DNA from: Chitinophagaceae bacterium UBA1931
GTDB lineage: Bacteria > Bacteroidota > Bacteroidia > Chitinophagales > Chitinophagaceae
Assembly: GCA_002337125.1 (NCBI GenBank)
Contig: DDFJ01000003.1
Span: 62,001-126,000, forward strand
Direction of reading: 5' to 3'
Length of the DNA stretch: 64,000 nucleotides
Made by a program: the position numbers and the translations under genes. Positions 42,058 through 50,827 of this stretch are shown here, one piece after another. The notes beneath the pieces are model-generated. The model did not search any database and was not told where the DNA came from. It was given only the letters and a program-made list of their open reading frames with translations. Within the stretch, counting starts at the first letter, position 1. Each line of letters begins with the position of its first letter.

Positions 42058-42152
42058 GTAGTGCAGCGAATCATGCGGCCAATGCACAAGCTATGAGCGC
42101 AGACATTGCCTGTGCACTGATGAGGAGACTCCGCTTCAAACGAAGAAACTAC
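42058..42152 (+). other. Multi-helix segment with partial hammerhead-like core
   Basis: GTAGT (42058-42062) can pair with ACTAC (42148-42152). Inside, TGCACA (42083-42088) pairs with TGTGCA (42111-42116), directly followed by CTGATGA (42117-42123). A CTTC-AAAC-GAAG hairpin (42134-42145) comes before GAA next to the closing helix. CTGATGA, GAA and an A-T pair at the base of the closing helix match hammerhead positions, but stem II and the cleavage position do not. It lies in a 499-nt gap (41912-42410) with no other recognised content. Confidence 0.25.
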
Positions 42153-42410
42153 AGCCCTTCATTTAAGCCGCCTTATAAATTTACTGGGCAGCTGGAGAAA
42201 AACTGTAAGCCTATGTATTTAAACCTTATCATTTTTAAAAGCTCAGTTTATTAGAGGCAGAAGAGTACAACGTTCAACAGCAGGTCTTTTAGTGTACAAG
42301 CAACAGCTCATAAAATTGAACAACCGCTAAGCTGAAACAAGCCCATTAAACCGGCAATTTCTTTAAACCGCATTTCTTTATTTTTACCGTTCGTTCATAA
42401 ATCACATTTC

Positions 42411-43226
42411 ATGAAATACATGTTTTTTTTATTTGCTGTTCTTTTGTCAGCATCCTGTTCAAATGGTAACGGCCAAAAGAATGAAGCCGACACAACCACA
42501 GCAACTGTACCTCCACCAGCCCGGTTAAGTTATACGCTTTTAAAAGTTTACCCGCATGACACAACTGCCTATACACAAGGATTACAATACGTTGACGGGT
42601 TTCTTTATGAAGGGACCGGCAATCCAGACCGTATTAAGGACAGGTCAAAACTGCGGAAGGTTGATTATACAACAGGAAAAATTCTGAAAGAAACATCCAT
42701 CCCGGGAACTTTATTCGGAGAAGGAATTACAGTGCTCAACAATAAAATTTATCAACTTACCTGGACTGAAAAAAAAGGATATATCTATCAATTTCCGGAC
42801 TTTAAGCTGCTTAAAGAATTCAGCTTTGAACTTACTGAAGGCTGGGGTATTACCAATAATGGTAAAGAACTGATTGTTTCGGATGGCAGCAGCAATATCT
42901 ATTTCTGGGATCCGGAAACACTGAAAGAAACCAGGCGCATCAGCGTACAGGATAATAACGGATTGCGTAACATGCTTAACGAACTGGAATTTATTAACGG
43001 ATCAATTTATGCCAACGTTTATGAAACCGATGAGATATTAAAAATAGACCCTGCTACCGGTAATGTAACAGGCTCACTTGATTTTTCTGATCTGAGAAAA
43101 AATTTCCCTGAGATAAATGACCCGCATTGCGATTATTTCAACGGCATTGCATGGGACAGCAGCAGTAACAAGCTATTTGTTACCGGGAAATACTGGCCAA
43201 AACTGTTTGAAATAAAACTTAATTAA
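42411..43226 (+). CDS. Glutaminyl-peptide cyclotransferase, lipoprotein
   Basis: 271 residues. A lipoprotein signal (FAVLLSASC, Cys about 16) is followed by a five-bladed beta-propeller of the glutamine cyclotransferase family: YPHDTTAYTQGLQYVDGFLY, GTLFGEGITVLNNKIYQLTW, GWGITNNGKELIVSDGSSN, LNELEFINGSIYANVYETDE and FNGIAWDSSSNKLFVTGKYW. The enzyme forms pyroglutamate at protein N-termini after export. It converges with and overlaps the PRTase gene by 4 nt. Confidence 0.9.
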   Translation: MKYMFFLFAVLLSASCSNGNGQKNEADTTTATVPPPARLSYTLLKVYPHDTTAYTQGLQYVDGFLYEGTGNPDRIKDRSKLRKVDYTTGKILKETSIPGTLFGEGITVLNNKIYQLTWTEKKGYIYQFPDFKLLKEFSFELTEGWGITNNGKELIVSDGSSNIYFWDPETLKETRRISVQDNNGLRNMLNELEFINGSIYANVYETDEILKIDPATGNVTGSLDFSDLRKNFPEINDPHCDYFNGIAWDSSSNKLFVTGKYWPKLFEIKLN

Positions 43227-43717
43227 ACAAGATAGGCTCCTGTTACTTCATCATTATTCAGTTCTACATAAATATGCTCTTCCAGTGTGGTAGCTACTGA
43301 CAGCCCAACATAATCCGGTTGTACAGGGAAAGCTTTGTGTGTACGTTCAACCATTACCAGTGTTTGAATTTTCTTTGGCTGGTAATCAAGAAATGGTTTC
43401 AAGGCATACAACATTGTTCGGCCGCTGTTAGATACATCATCAATTACAATTACCGATTCATGGTTCAGCCCTATTCCCCTGTCGACAAATACTTTTTCAG
43501 GGTTACGTTTATCCATTGTTACTTCAAGCAGCTCAACATGGATGTTACTGATTTTTACAACCTGTTCTGCAAGCAGCTTGGCAACAACCATCCCGCTGTT
43601 GCTGATACCTGCAAAGAATAAAAGATGTTCGTTGTAGTTTCTTTCAGCAATTTCAAATGCAAGGCGCCTGATTTTAAGCTTAGCCGTTTCTTTATCTAAA
43701 ATGTATTTCTTTTCCAT
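43223..43717 (-). CDS. Phosphoribosyltransferase, PyrR-like
   Basis: 164 residues of the type I PRTase fold. The PRPP-binding signature VIVIDDVSNSGRTMLYAL (about 90-107) is intact, preceded by LLFFAGISNSGMVVAKLLAE and followed by PDYVGLSVATTLEEHIYV. The length and order resemble PyrR/uracil-type proteins, but the base specificity and any regulatory role are not determinable. It is a single gene on the minus strand. Confidence 0.8.
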   Translation of the reverse strand: MEKKYILDKETAKLKIRRLAFEIAERNYNEHLLFFAGISNSGMVVAKLLAEQVVKISNIHVELLEVTMDKRNPEKVFVDRGIGLNHESVIVIDDVSNSGRTMLYALKPFLDYQPKKIQTLVMVERTHKAFPVQPDYVGLSVATTLEEHIYVELNNDEVTGAYLV

Positions 43718-43811
43718 ATCTGATTATTACGTTCTAAAGTTCCAAATTAATTGCCAATCAACCAATGAAATCTGAAAGATCAAATCTTATCTTAGCAAAC
43801 AAATCATATTT

Positions 43812-45131
43812 ATGCAGGTTATCCAGCAAATTTTGTTTGCCGTTTGTCTGGCTTCAGCAGTCTGGCTGTTCAGTAAAAAAGTAAAGGAAATACGCCGCAA
43901 TATTCTGCTTGGGCTTGACGAAGATCTTACCGACAACCCATCTCAACGCTGGAAAAATATGCTGCTGCTTGCATTTGGGCAGAAGAAGATGTTTAAGAAC
44001 CCGCTTGTTGCTTTGCTGCACCTTTTTGTTTACGTTGGTTTTATCATCATCAACATTGAAGTACTTGAAATTATCCTGGATGGTTTGCTTGGAACTCACC
44101 GACTGTTTTTTCCTTTACTGGGTTCATTTTATATTTTCCTGATTAACTGTTTTGAAATACTTGCGGTACTGGTAATAACGGCCTGTATTATTTTTCTTGT
44201 GAGAAGAAATGTAATTAAGCTGAAACGTTTTGCCAGTAACGATCTTAACGGGTGGCCACGCAGTGATGCCAATTACATTCTTATCACTGAAATTGTTTTG
44301 ATGAGTTTGTTTTTGCTGATGAACAGCACCGACCGGGCTTTACAACTGCACGGAGCAGACCATTATCACAACCTGGGTGATTTTATTATTTCAGGAATGA
44401 AGGCTCCTTACTTTACCGGTGTAAGCGATACTGCATTAATTGCCATTGAACGTACAGCCTGGTGGCTGCATATTCTCGGTATTCTTGCTTTCCTCAACTA
44501 TTTACCATGGAGTAAACATCTTCACATTTTACTTGCATTCCCGAATGCATGGTATGCACGGCTAACCAATACCGGCACAATGATGAATATGCCATCGGTA
44601 CAAAACGAAGTGAAGTACATGATGCAGCCCGAACTTGCACCAACGGATGCCAATCCCCCATCAAAATTCGGTGCAAAGGATGTGATGGATCTGAGCTGGA
44701 AAAGTTTGCTGGATGCTTATAGTTGCACTGAATGCGGACGTTGTACTGCAGCCTGCCCTGCAAATACAACAGGCAAATTATTAAGTCCACGTAAGATTAT
44801 GATGAGTACCCGTGACCGTTTGGAAGAAGTGGGCCGTAACATTAATACAAATAAAGAATTTACAGCTGATGGTAAAACATTGCTCAACGATTATATAACA
44901 GTTGAAGAGCTTCGTGCATGTACAACCTGTAATGCATGTGTTGAAGAATGCCCGGTAAGTATCAGTCCGCTGAATATTATACTGGAATTAAGACGATCGC
45001 TGATAATGGAAGACAGCAATGCACCAGCAGAATGGAATTCAATGTTCAGCAATATTGAAAACAATTTTGCGCCATGGAAATTCAGCCCGGACGACAGAGA
45101 TAAATGGGTGGAAGAACTGAAAAATCAATGA
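43812..45131 (+). CDS. Membrane-bound 4Fe-4S oxidoreductase subunit
   Basis: 439 residues. Five or six N-terminal membrane helices (about 1-265, resembling the NarI/HdrE-type cytochrome region, with conserved His in LLHLFVYVGF and WWLHILG) are followed by a soluble domain with two 4Fe-4S motifs, CTECGRCTAACPA (about 306) and CTTCNACVEECPV (about 378). It should pass electrons between the quinone pool and a CCG-domain partner. That partner is at 48699-49481, separated by four unrelated genes; in related genomes, as I know them, the two are adjacent. Confidence 0.85.
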   Translation: MQVIQQILFAVCLASAVWLFSKKVKEIRRNILLGLDEDLTDNPSQRWKNMLLLAFGQKKMFKNPLVALLHLFVYVGFIIINIEVLEIILDGLLGTHRLFFPLLGSFYIFLINCFEILAVLVITACIIFLVRRNVIKLKRFASNDLNGWPRSDANYILITEIVLMSLFLLMNSTDRALQLHGADHYHNLGDFIISGMKAPYFTGVSDTALIAIERTAWWLHILGILAFLNYLPWSKHLHILLAFPNAWYARLTNTGTMMNMPSVQNEVKYMMQPELAPTDANPPSKFGAKDVMDLSWKSLLDAYSCTECGRCTAACPANTTGKLLSPRKIMMSTRDRLEEVGRNINTNKEFTADGKTLLNDYITVEELRACTTCNACVEECPVSISPLNIILELRRSLIMEDSNAPAEWNSMFSNIENNFAPWKFSPDDRDKWVEELKNQ

Positions 45132-45208
45132 TAACCCGGACGGCTTTTTGAAGAAAGCAATAAATAGTGGAACAGAATTTGCTTCACAACTCCAAAGCTG
45201 CAACAGTA

Positions 45209-46324
45209 ATGATTAAAAAACTTAGCTGCCTTTGTATTTACATACCGCTTCTGTTCCAGGCCTGTAAAAAAAAGAATATTGAACAAACCCGTTCATTTTA
45301 CATGGGTGTAACTCCATGGCCTGCCGACTTTAATCAACAGGAAACAGATGCAGCTTACAATTTTGTCAATAATCATTGTGATCTTGTTTCGCATCATTTT
45401 GATGATGGTATTCCTTACGAAGAGGCTTATAATAAAAGTAACTGGCCTGCTCATTTTATTACAGAGCTGCAAACAAGAAAAACAAGGACTGCTGCGGGTA
45501 AAAAAATATTGCTCAGTTCATCTGCTTTAAATCTTTCCAGGAATCACAAAGCAGAATACTACCGTTATTCAGAAACGATTTCATCTGCAATAAAATACCA
45601 ATGGGAACAACTTCCAGTTAACGATGCGAAAGTGATTGCAGCTTATGTAAATTACATTTCTTTTATTGATTCTGTTCTGCAACCTGCTTATATCAACTTT
45701 GGTGTTGAAAGTAATGCTGATAGCTGGACTACAGGTGATTTTTTACAGTACAAAGATTTTATCAGCCAAGTGTATGCAGCTTTGAAAAACCGTTATCCTT
45801 CCAAACCTGTTTTTATCAGTGTAATGGTAAATCCAGCCGCTCAATCCATCAATTATGCATCACAATTAATGCTCTACAGTGATTATCTTACACTGAGTGC
45901 TTACCCGTACGGTTATGCAGGGGCATACAATAATGGAAAAGCTGATCCTTCATACTTACCGCCTTCATTTTTTGATAACTATCTTTCGCTTGCATCAGGC
46001 AAACCAATTGCATTTGCTGAAACAGGATATATAGCAGAAGATTTATCTATTCCTTCCCTGAATATAAACCTGAAAAGTAACAGCAGCTGGCAAAAGGATT
46101 ACATCGAACAGGTTTTAAGAATTACAAATGACCACAATGGAAAATTTTTTGTCTGGTTTTGCCACAAAGATTATGATGCAGGTAATAATACACTCCGATC
46201 TCTCGGATTATTCAATGATTTATTTTTGATGTGGGAAGATACCGGTTTACTTGATGAAACGAATACACAAAGACCGGCATTTACAAGTTGGAATACATGG
46301 ATGAAAAAGAAAAAAACCGAATAG
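45209..46324 (+). CDS. Lipoprotein with glycoside-hydrolase-like TIM barrel
   Basis: About 371 residues from the ATG at 45209, which yields a lipoprotein signal (LCIYIPLLFQAC); a GTG further upstream is open but gives no signal. The mature part reads like a clan GH-A barrel: MGVTPWPADFN, YINFGVESNADSW (possible acid/base Glu after strand 4), DYLTLSAYPYGYAG and IAFAETGYIAED (possible nucleophile Glu after strand 7), then FFVWFCHKDYD. The family is not recognised; GH53-like is a guess. It converges with the LysE gene, 2 nt between stops. Confidence 0.65.
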   Translation: MIKKLSCLCIYIPLLFQACKKKNIEQTRSFYMGVTPWPADFNQQETDAAYNFVNNHCDLVSHHFDDGIPYEEAYNKSNWPAHFITELQTRKTRTAAGKKILLSSSALNLSRNHKAEYYRYSETISSAIKYQWEQLPVNDAKVIAAYVNYISFIDSVLQPAYINFGVESNADSWTTGDFLQYKDFISQVYAALKNRYPSKPVFISVMVNPAAQSINYASQLMLYSDYLTLSAYPYGYAGAYNNGKADPSYLPPSFFDNYLSLASGKPIAFAETGYIAEDLSIPSLNINLKSNSSWQKDYIEQVLRITNDHNGKFFVWFCHKDYDAGNNTLRSLGLFNDLFLMWEDTGLLDETNTQRPAFTSWNTWMKKKKTE

Positions 46325-46326
46325 TA

Positions 46327-47019
46327 TCAGTGTATCTTCTTTTCAAGACCTGCAGTAATATTTTCGGGGTGCTCCATTTGATGGATTGCATCTTTCTTCC
46401 TGTAAATTCTGTACAACTGAAACAATGCAGTAAACAAGAATATTCCTCCAATCACCCAATTCAACATGTGCTGACTTGCATTTAAACGGTCGACCAATAA
46501 TCGTCCGCCGAAAATAAATACGCAGTTGCCTGCAAAAGTTCCCAGTCCTATTCCAACAATATAAGAATTGTAATTCCACATGCCGGGCCGGAGAATTTCT
46601 TTTGAAAATAAAACCGTACTCCAACCAAACCAGAAAGGAATCTGAACAGGATTAATAAGGCTCATGGTAAAACCAAGCAAGCCACGATGCATTGTATTGG
46701 AAAGGATCACATTTTTTTCAACACTTGGATGTGCTGCAGCCCAGAAACTTGATGCAGCTAAGGCAAGGACAATGAGAACAGTAATCCATTCAAGTGCCTT
46801 CAGAATTTTTTCCTGTTTGCGTACCCAATCCATTGCCACCAATGAAATACGTACGTAAATTATTTCAGCCGTTAATGAACCTGCCGAAAACCAGAGAGCA
46901 GGCGAAATACCATCGGTAATACCTATTTGCATAGCAGCTACATTCAGGGTTCCCAACGGAAGTGATCCAAGGAAGCTGATGATGAAACCCCACATTAAAA
47001 TTTTCAGTACCTGCGGCAT
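46327..47019 (-). CDS. LysE/RhtB-family amino acid exporter
   Basis: 230 residues with six hydrophobic helices. FLGSLPLGTLNVAAMQIGIT near the N-terminus is the LysE-type first motif, and LINPVQIPFWFGWSTVLF is the central NP motif. Expected to export amino acids or a related small metabolite. Located 45 nt downstream of the ATP-grasp gene in the same direction, so perhaps cotranscribed with it. Confidence 0.82.
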   Translation of the reverse strand: MPQVLKILMWGFIISFLGSLPLGTLNVAAMQIGITDGISPALWFSAGSLTAEIIYVRISLVAMDWVRKQEKILKALEWITVLIVLALAASSFWAAAHPSVEKNVILSNTMHRGLLGFTMSLINPVQIPFWFGWSTVLFSKEILRPGMWNYNSYIVGIGLGTFAGNCVFIFGGRLLVDRLNASQHMLNWVIGGIFLFTALFQLYRIYRKKDAIHQMEHPENITAGLEKKIH

Positions 47020-47064
47020 TGATGCAAATATATATTCTAGATTTTAAAAGATTGTTACCAGCAA

Positions 47065-48105
47065 TCAATCATACTTTGCCAGTAACTTAAAATGCTTGTT
47101 GGATTGCTTTAAAAAATCGTACCCTTTTTTGAACGACCAGTAAGGATACCCGTTGGCATTATTGTATTTACTGATTTCGTATAATGCTTTCCAGTGCTTT
47201 AATATTTCACGGTAAGCATCGAACAGGTTCATGTTGCAATCATAAATATGATTCGGTTCCGCACCACAGCCATTGTATTCGAGAATCATGAAATTTTTAC
47301 CCGCTTTCAGATCTTCAATACTGGTTGTTTTAATATCGTAACGGCCGTAGTAAAAATGTTTTGAGTAATGGCTCAGTTCATCAAACACGGTATGCATGTT
47401 TTCATCTATTTCGTTCTGCAGGTTGGTGAAATGCGCCCCACGGTTATGGTTACCTGCATACGACAAATAAAAAACTTCATCTTTATGAATCACCCTGTCG
47501 AACCTGTGACCATGCCTGTGTTCCATTTCGGCAAAACGATGCTTTGCCCTGGGATGTGTTTCAACCAACTGCCTGAGTGTTGAAGCACCATCGCCCACCA
47601 CGTGCAGTAATTCTTTATGAATAAAACCACTAACTGTTCCTTTTTGCTCAGCAGGATGCCTGTAATAAAACACACTTACTTCAACAGGTAAATCAACCAG
47701 GTCCTGAACAATGTATTCAACAGGTATGTGTTCATGATATTTCTGCAGTTGCTCTTCGTTGTCAATTTTCCTGAACAGAATTCCTTTCATCCCAACATCA
47801 GGTTTCACAATAAACGGGTATTGAAAGCCGGCTGTGTTAATTTTCTCCCTTACATCATTGAAGGGCAAGTCGTGCATGATAAAAAGTGTACGGGGAACGG
47901 TATGCGGAGGTAATTGATCATACATTTCTTTTTTTCCTTCTCCTTCAAATCCTCCAAAATCAATGGTGGGATTGGATGGTGTAAAAAACCAAACAGCCTT
48001 GCTGCGCATCATATACCACACCCAAACAAAACTGATGGGGAAATAAATTACACTAAATGGCCAAAGCTCCCAGTTGGTAAACCGTTCAACTATTTTCTTA
48101 AGCAT
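47065..48105 (-). CDS. ATP-grasp protein, D-Ala-D-Ala-ligase-like, membrane-associated
   Basis: 346 residues. A hydrophobic segment near the N-terminus (FSVIYFPISFVWVWYMM, about 18-34) probably anchors it. The ATP-grasp core shows YPFIVKPDVGMKGILFRKI (about 95-113), EYIVQDLVDLPVEVSVFYYR, and MILEYNGCGAEPNHIYDCNM (metal-binding Glu/Asn, about 272-291). It should ligate a carboxylate to an amine using ATP; substrates are unknown. A CAAAGATA sequence (TATCTTTG on the minus strand, 48113-48120) is a good -7 box, divergent from the next gene. Confidence 0.75.
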   Translation of the reverse strand: MLKKIVERFTNWELWPFSVIYFPISFVWVWYMMRSKAVWFFTPSNPTIDFGGFEGEGKKEMYDQLPPHTVPRTLFIMHDLPFNDVREKINTAGFQYPFIVKPDVGMKGILFRKIDNEEQLQKYHEHIPVEYIVQDLVDLPVEVSVFYYRHPAEQKGTVSGFIHKELLHVVGDGASTLRQLVETHPRAKHRFAEMEHRHGHRFDRVIHKDEVFYLSYAGNHNRGAHFTNLQNEIDENMHTVFDELSHYSKHFYYGRYDIKTTSIEDLKAGKNFMILEYNGCGAEPNHIYDCNMNLFDAYREILKHWKALYEISKYNNANGYPYWSFKKGYDFLKQSNKHFKLLAKYD

Positions 48106-48137
48106 ATAAAATCAAAGATAAAGAACGGAAGGATTGC

Positions 48138-48168
48138 TTTGATTCCCCATTGCGAATAGTTATATTTA
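48138..48168 (+). promoter_or_regulatory. Promoter of the 48184 operon
   Basis: TTTG (48138-48141), 19 nt, TATATTTA (48161-48168). One mismatch to the Bacteroidota consensus at the last base of the -7 box, exact spacing. It drives the small membrane gene and the coupled CCG-domain gene. Confidence 0.7.
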
Positions 48169-48183
48169 GATAAACTTTATCGT

Positions 48184-48702
48184 ATGAAACAAGTAATTCT
48201 TCTGTTTTGCATGTTTCTCTTTCTTGCTTCTTTCACAAACAGCAAAATAGCTACCTGGTCACATTTGTATTCTTCCTCCACATTGATTTATGGAAATGAT
48301 GAAAGCAACAAACCTGCATCTGAACTAAAAACGCAAAAAAAAGCGCCACTTCTGATACGTTTACTGGAAAGAAAAATTTCAAAAATAATGCGGATAAAAG
48401 ATGAAGGAGATCCTGATAAAAAGGCAAAGACCTCCTTTACACTTGGCATTATTTCAGTGGCTGCTTTCCTGATTGGATTTTTCTTTGCTCCTGCATTCCT
48501 CGTTGCACTTGCTACATCAATTCTTGCCATTGTATTTGGCATGATTGCCAAAAGAAACCCGGATAATCATCAAAATAAAAAAGCTAAAGCAGGGATATTT
48601 ATGGGAACAGCTGTGCTTATTCTTTCCATATTACTCCTAATTTTGGCTCTGCTGTTTATCGCCGCATTTTTTAATGGCATCAGCATTATGTCACAAGGAT
48701 GA
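48184..48702 (+). CDS. DUF4190-like small membrane protein
   Basis: 172 residues: a signal peptide (cleavage near FTNS), a polar stretch of about 60 residues, and two C-terminal membrane helices. The first lies in TLGIISVAAFLIGFFFAPAF and the loop reads IVFGMIAKRNPDNHQNKKAK; the second follows AGIFMGTAVLIL. This helix-loop-helix resembles DUF4190. Its stop overlaps the start of the Fe-S gene by 4 nt (ATGA). Confidence 0.7.
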   Translation: MKQVILLFCMFLFLASFTNSKIATWSHLYSSSTLIYGNDESNKPASELKTQKKAPLLIRLLERKISKIMRIKDEGDPDKKAKTSFTLGIISVAAFLIGFFFAPAFLVALATSILAIVFGMIAKRNPDNHQNKKAKAGIFMGTAVLILSILLLILALLFIAAFFNGISIMSQG

Positions 48703-49481
48703 TACAAGTACAAACAATGGCAGAATTAACTGCCAGAGGCGAAAGCCCTGATATACTGTTTTGGGTAGGATGTGCAGGCAGCTTTGATCAGCGTGCACAA
48801 AAAATAACCAAAGCATTTGCATTGATTCTTGAGAAAGTCGGGATCAGTTTTGCTGTTCTTGGTAAAGAAGAAATGTGCACCGGCGATCCTGCACGAAGAG
48901 CAGGTAATGAATTTCTTTTTCAGATGATGGCCTATAATAATATCCAGGTTTTAAACGGATATGGCATTAAAAAGATTGTTACTACCTGCCCGCATTGTTA
49001 CAACACGTTAAAAAATGAATACCCGGCGCTTGGAGGAAATTATGAAGTGATTCATCATACCACTTTGCTTCAGCAACTCATTGATGAAGGCAAACTGAAG
49101 ATGAAGGAAGATGGAGTGTTCAAAGGCAAAAAAATCACCTATCACGACAGTTGTTATCTTGGCCGCTCTAATAATATATATGAAGCCCCACGAAAAGTAC
49201 TGGAAGCATTAGACAGCGAATTAATTGAAATGAAACGTTGCAGAAGTAACGGACTTTGCTGTGGTGCAGGTGGTGCACAAATGTTTAAAGAAGAAGAAAA
49301 AGGCAGTACAAGAATAAATAAAGAAAGAAGCGAAGAAGCAATTGGTACAGGTGCTGAAGTTATTGCATCAGCCTGCCCTTTTTGTAATACCATGATGACA
49401 GATGGTGTAAAGCTTGCAGAAAAAGAAGAACAGGTAAAAGTGATGGATATTGCCGAACTTGTAGCCGCAAGCCTTGCCTGA
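48699..49481 (+). CDS. CCG-domain Fe-S oxidoreductase subunit (HdrB-like)
   Basis: 260 residues with two CCG (cysteine-rich) domains: WVGCAGSFDQRA, CTGDPARRAGNE, TTCPHCYNTLKNEYPALGG, then DSCYLGRSNNIYEAPRK, CRSNGLCCGAGGAQMFKEE and ASACPFCNTMMTDGV. This fold binds a non-cubane [4Fe-4S] pair in heterodisulfide reductase B and in LutA/GlpC-like proteins. It is the natural partner of the membrane Fe-S protein at 43812, yet it is expressed from a different promoter, coupled to a DUF4190-like gene. The electron acceptor is unknown. Confidence 0.88.
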   Translation: MIQVQTMAELTARGESPDILFWVGCAGSFDQRAQKITKAFALILEKVGISFAVLGKEEMCTGDPARRAGNEFLFQMMAYNNIQVLNGYGIKKIVTTCPHCYNTLKNEYPALGGNYEVIHHTTLLQQLIDEGKLKMKEDGVFKGKKITYHDSCYLGRSNNIYEAPRKVLEALDSELIEMKRCRSNGLCCGAGGAQMFKEEEKGSTRINKERSEEAIGTGAEVIASACPFCNTMMTDGVKLAEKEEQVKVMDIAELVAASLA

Positions 49482-49508
49482 ACGAACCAAACCAACAGTA
49501 TTAATTAA

Positions 49509-50006
49509 ATGAAAAGCTTTCTCCAAAAATTCAACTGGAAGAATTTTGCCCAGCGTACTTTTCTATTTTTCCTCGTTTTCCTTATTATCCGGTTTTTGGT
49601 TGATTGGGTTGAAGGTGATATTTCCATCGGCCGCATTTTCCGTCAAAGTTTTTTACGCTATTTCATTTTTGCCATGATCCTCGGTTTACTTGATTCAGAT
49701 ACCTGGTTTAAACAAGGGAGTGATGGAAATCAGAAAAATGAACCGCTCCGGTTTCAAAGTTTTCGCTCCGCATTATTTCATTATACAGGAGTGGCTTTTT
49801 TCATTTCACTGCTTTGTGGGATTATTCTTATTGCCATCAGTTTAATCCGCTGGTTAATCGCAAAATTTACCGGGGCTGCTGCCATTGGCTTCTTTCCCGA
49901 ATGGAAAAAATACCTGCTGGTGATTGCTGTGATTGGAATTTGCTTTGCGTTATATGATGCCTACCGAAACTACCGTAACAGCAAAAAGCAGGAACAACAG
50001 CATTGA
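49509..50006 (+). CDS. Membrane protein, unknown
   Basis: 165 residues with three or four predicted membrane helices: FAQRTFLFFLVFLIIRFLVD (about 13-32), FLRYFIFAMILGLLD, YTGVAFFISLLCGIILIAIS and YLLVIAVIGICFALYDAYRN. A basic, Gln-rich tail (RNSKKQEQQH) ends it. No family is recognised. It follows the Fe-S gene by 27 nt and precedes the 50044 gene by 37 nt, probably in the same transcript. Confidence 0.65.
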   Translation: MKSFLQKFNWKNFAQRTFLFFLVFLIIRFLVDWVEGDISIGRIFRQSFLRYFIFAMILGLLDSDTWFKQGSDGNQKNEPLRFQSFRSALFHYTGVAFFISLLCGIILIAISLIRWLIAKFTGAAAIGFFPEWKKYLLVIAVIGICFALYDAYRNYRNSKKQEQQH

Positions 50007-50043
50007 TGCATTTTGTAACACCTGATATAAGTAAATTTGCAGG

Positions 50044-50559
50044 ATGAATTTCGAGTACAAACATCTTCTGCCAGCCAGTTTTTCCTCTTCGTCCAAAGTA
50101 TGGATCTATCAAAGCAGCCGCTTATTTACCATGGGCGAAGCATTACATATTGAAGACATTCTTCAACATTTCACCGAAAACTGGAAAAGCCACGGGGCAA
50201 GTGTAAAAGGCTTTGCAACATTATTCTTTGGTCAATTCATTATACTGATGGCTGATGAAACAGAAGCTACTGTTGGCGGTTGCAGTACCGATAGCAGCGT
50301 AAGGGTGATTAAAGAAATTGAAAAATTATTTAATGTAAGTATGTTCGACAGGCAAAGTCTTGCATTTATTATTAAAGATAAGGTACAGGTACTTCCACTT
50401 GCTCAACTGCAATATGCTGCCGAAAACCGTTTTATTGATGCCGACACTCTCTATTTCAACAACCTCGTTTCCACAAAGGAAGAATTGGAAAACAACTGGT
50501 TAATCCCTGTAAAAAGCAGCTGGCTCAACAAACGTCTTCATTTCAACGCTATAACATAA
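50044..50559 (+). CDS. Conserved protein often misnamed ABC transporter ATPase
   Basis: 171 residues of a family widespread in Bacteroidota and commonly labelled ABC transporter ATPase, although it has no Walker A, Walker B or ABC signature. Conserved blocks: LPASFSSSSKVWIYQSSRLF, FGQFIILMADETEATVGGCS, DSSVRVIKEIEKLFNVSMFD and NNLVSTKEELENNWLIPVKS. The function is unknown; a DNA-repair or tRNA role cannot be inferred from sequence. Confidence 0.75.
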   Translation: MNFEYKHLLPASFSSSSKVWIYQSSRLFTMGEALHIEDILQHFTENWKSHGASVKGFATLFFGQFIILMADETEATVGGCSTDSSVRVIKEIEKLFNVSMFDRQSLAFIIKDKVQVLPLAQLQYAAENRFIDADTLYFNNLVSTKEELENNWLIPVKSSWLNKRLHFNAIT

Positions 50560-50798
50560 ACAGGTTTGGGAGTTTTCTTTGTAAAAGAATTTAGAATTAA
50601 ATAATATCTTTTTATCTGTAAACAAAGTGTTTAGATAAAATTCTTAAAATCTCAGTCTCTCCTTAACATTTACCGCCAGTCGTCCTGCAAAACTGCCTTT
50701 TGTACAAAACGCAATTTAGAAAGTAACAAAACAGCGCTTTTACCGTCTGATAGGAAAGCTCTTTACAAGGATAAAAACTCTGAACTGTTAGTAAATTT

Positions 50799-50827
50799 CT
50801 AAATTTCAAAATTTTTTGAAAATTTAG
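50799..50827. promoter_or_regulatory. A/T-rich inverted repeat next to a promoter
   Basis: CTAAATTTC (50799-50807) against GAAAATTTAG (50818-50827), one-base bulge, 10-nt loop. It touches the -33 element of the promoter at 50828 and could be an operator. Confidence 0.4.

Noticed and set aside
41808..42089. Minus-strand open frame of 93 codons
   Set aside because: Composition is odd (many Cys, His, Tyr), it overlaps the 3' end of the orphan gene, and it has no recognised homology; treated as non-coding.
42058..42152. Confident hammerhead ribozyme call
   Set aside because: Stem II cannot form next to CTGATGA and GAA, and the cleavage-site base would be G, which is inactive in known hammerheads; kept only as a low-confidence structure.
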